DNA from: Actinomycetes bacterium
GTDB lineage: Bacteria; Actinomycetota; Actinomycetes; JAJYSQ01
DNA length: 17,351 nt
Reading direction: 5' to 3'
Assembly: GCA_021793495.1 (NCBI GenBank)
Contig: JAJYSQ010000001.1
Coordinates: 1-17,351 of the forward strand
Under the pieces are notes generated by a model. That model saw nothing but the letters and a program-made list of their open reading frames with translations. It was not told the DNA's origin and did no database searches. The translations under genes were made by a program, and so were the position numbers. This document shows positions 17,085 through 17,351 of the stretch, piece by piece; the stretch's first letter is position 1; every line of letters begins with the position of its first letter.

Positions 17085-17122
17085 GGATCACCTCGGGTGC
17101 GCACGAGCCCGCCGGGCCGGCC

Positions 17123-17167
17123 TTGACAACCCGCCCCGGTCGACATTGACTACCCACCGCCGTCGAC
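17123..17167. repeat. 22-nt imperfect direct repeat in the paa divergent spacer
   Basis: The copies at 17123-17144 and 17146-17167 share 18 of 22 positions and are spaced 23 nt apart. Both begin TTGAC, contain ACCC at positions 7-10, and end GTCGAC. The second copy runs into the palindromic site at 17167-17184. The first copy begins TTGACA, a good -35 hexamer, but no matching -10 is visible at 16-18 nt. Confidence 0.7.
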
Positions 17168-17184
17168 GACCGAACGATCGGTCG
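17167..17184. promoter_or_regulatory. Candidate PaaR/TetR-family operator
   Basis: CGACCGAACGATCGGTCG is an 18-bp palindrome with a single mismatched pair (A17174/A17177). Its centre, ACCGAACGATCGGT (17169-17182), fits the core ACCGNNCGNNCGGT that I recall for the TetR-type phenylacetate repressor PaaR of Corynebacterium glutamicum. The flanking bases of that consensus do not match. The site lies between divergent paaN and the hydroxyacyl-CoA dehydrogenase gene, where one repressor could control both directions. A weak reverse-strand promoter (-35 TTCGGT over the site, -10 TAGTCA at 17147-17152) would be blocked by binding. Confidence 0.6.
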
Positions 17185-17229
17185 CCTCGGTGTGCGGATC
17201 ACCGTACCAGCGTCCCCCGAGGAGCCACC

Positions 17230-17351
17230 GTGCCCGACCGAGCGGTGGCGATCGACCGCGGCCGGTTCATCGGGGTGGTCGGTGCCGGCACGATGGGCGT
17301 GGGCATCGCCGAGGTCGCGGCCGCAGCCGGACACCGGGTCATGCTGCAGAT
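17230..17351 (+). CDS. 3-Hydroxyacyl-CoA dehydrogenase, N-terminal fragment (cut by window end)
   Basis: The 40 visible residues give FIGVVGAGTMGVGIAEVAAA, with the NAD-binding motif GAGTMG at residues 18-23, followed by GHRVMLQ. This is the standard start of a 3-hydroxyacyl-CoA dehydrogenase Rossmann domain. GTG at 17230 is preceded by GAGGAG (17219-17224) with 5-nt spacing. Next to paaN it is probably PaaH (PaaC in other nomenclatures), which oxidises a 3-hydroxyacyl-CoA intermediate in phenylacetate breakdown. With so little sequence, another fatty-acid-type dehydrogenase of the same family cannot be excluded, so no symbol is given. Confidence 0.85.
   Translation, partial: MPDRAVAIDRGRFIGVVGAGTMGVGIAEVAAAAGHRVMLQ

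Noticed and set aside
1..17351. CRISPR array, tRNA genes or insertion sequences
   Set aside because: No spaced direct repeats of CRISPR type, no cloverleaf with a CCA-type end, and no transposase or terminal inverted repeats were recognised. The tandem repeats found are contiguous and short.

Overview
This window is a high-GC actinobacterial chromosome segment (Actinomycetes; genus not assignable by eye). Three things support this. Third codon positions are strongly G/C and GTG starts are common. The gene order proS-rimP-nusA-ylxR-infB-ylxP-rbfA-truB-ribF-rpsO-pnp-M16 peptidase-dapB is the one I know from Streptomyces and relatives. The protein details fit too: NusA begins MNIDM, IF2 has a long Pro/Gly/Arg linker, and PNPase is of actinobacterial type. 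I see no tRNA, rRNA, CRISPR array, insertion sequence or prophage gene.

Layout. Positions 1-115 hold two strong hairpins before proS. Positions 116-7755 carry proS and then the nusA-infB translation/transcription cluster (rimP, nusA, ylxR, infB, ylxP, rbfA), mostly tightly packed. truB overlaps rbfA by one base. A 16-bp tandem repeat covers the truB stop and lies upstream of ribF. rpsO and pnp are separated by 284 nt without a gene. That gap holds a terminator-like hairpin, several further stem-loops and a candidate Actino-pnp leader. pnp overlaps an M16 zinc peptidase gene by 4 nt, and dapB follows 13 nt later. A hairpin after dapB precedes a small membrane/TPR protein gene.

The right end changes subject. 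A minus-strand paaN-type aldehyde dehydrogenase converges on, and overlaps, the small membrane protein gene. Divergent from paaN is the start of a 3-hydroxyacyl-CoA dehydrogenase gene that runs off the window. This pair looks like the edge of a phenylacetate (paa) catabolic cluster. Its 145-nt divergent spacer holds an 18-bp near-palindrome that fits the core of the PaaR-type TetR operator, plus a 22-nt imperfect direct repeat.

How the genes work together. ProS charges tRNA-Pro. RimP and RbfA mature the 30S subunit, IF2 starts translation, RpsO is a 30S protein and TruB modifies tRNA. NusA controls transcription pausing and termination, and PNPase degrades RNA. RibF supplies FMN and FAD, and DapB acts in lysine/diaminopimelate synthesis. 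Most of the window is conserved core. The points worth a second look are mainly intergenic: the truB-ribF repeat, the rpsO-pnp leader, the paa divergent promoter and the convergent overlap. I found no clear new multi-gene system.
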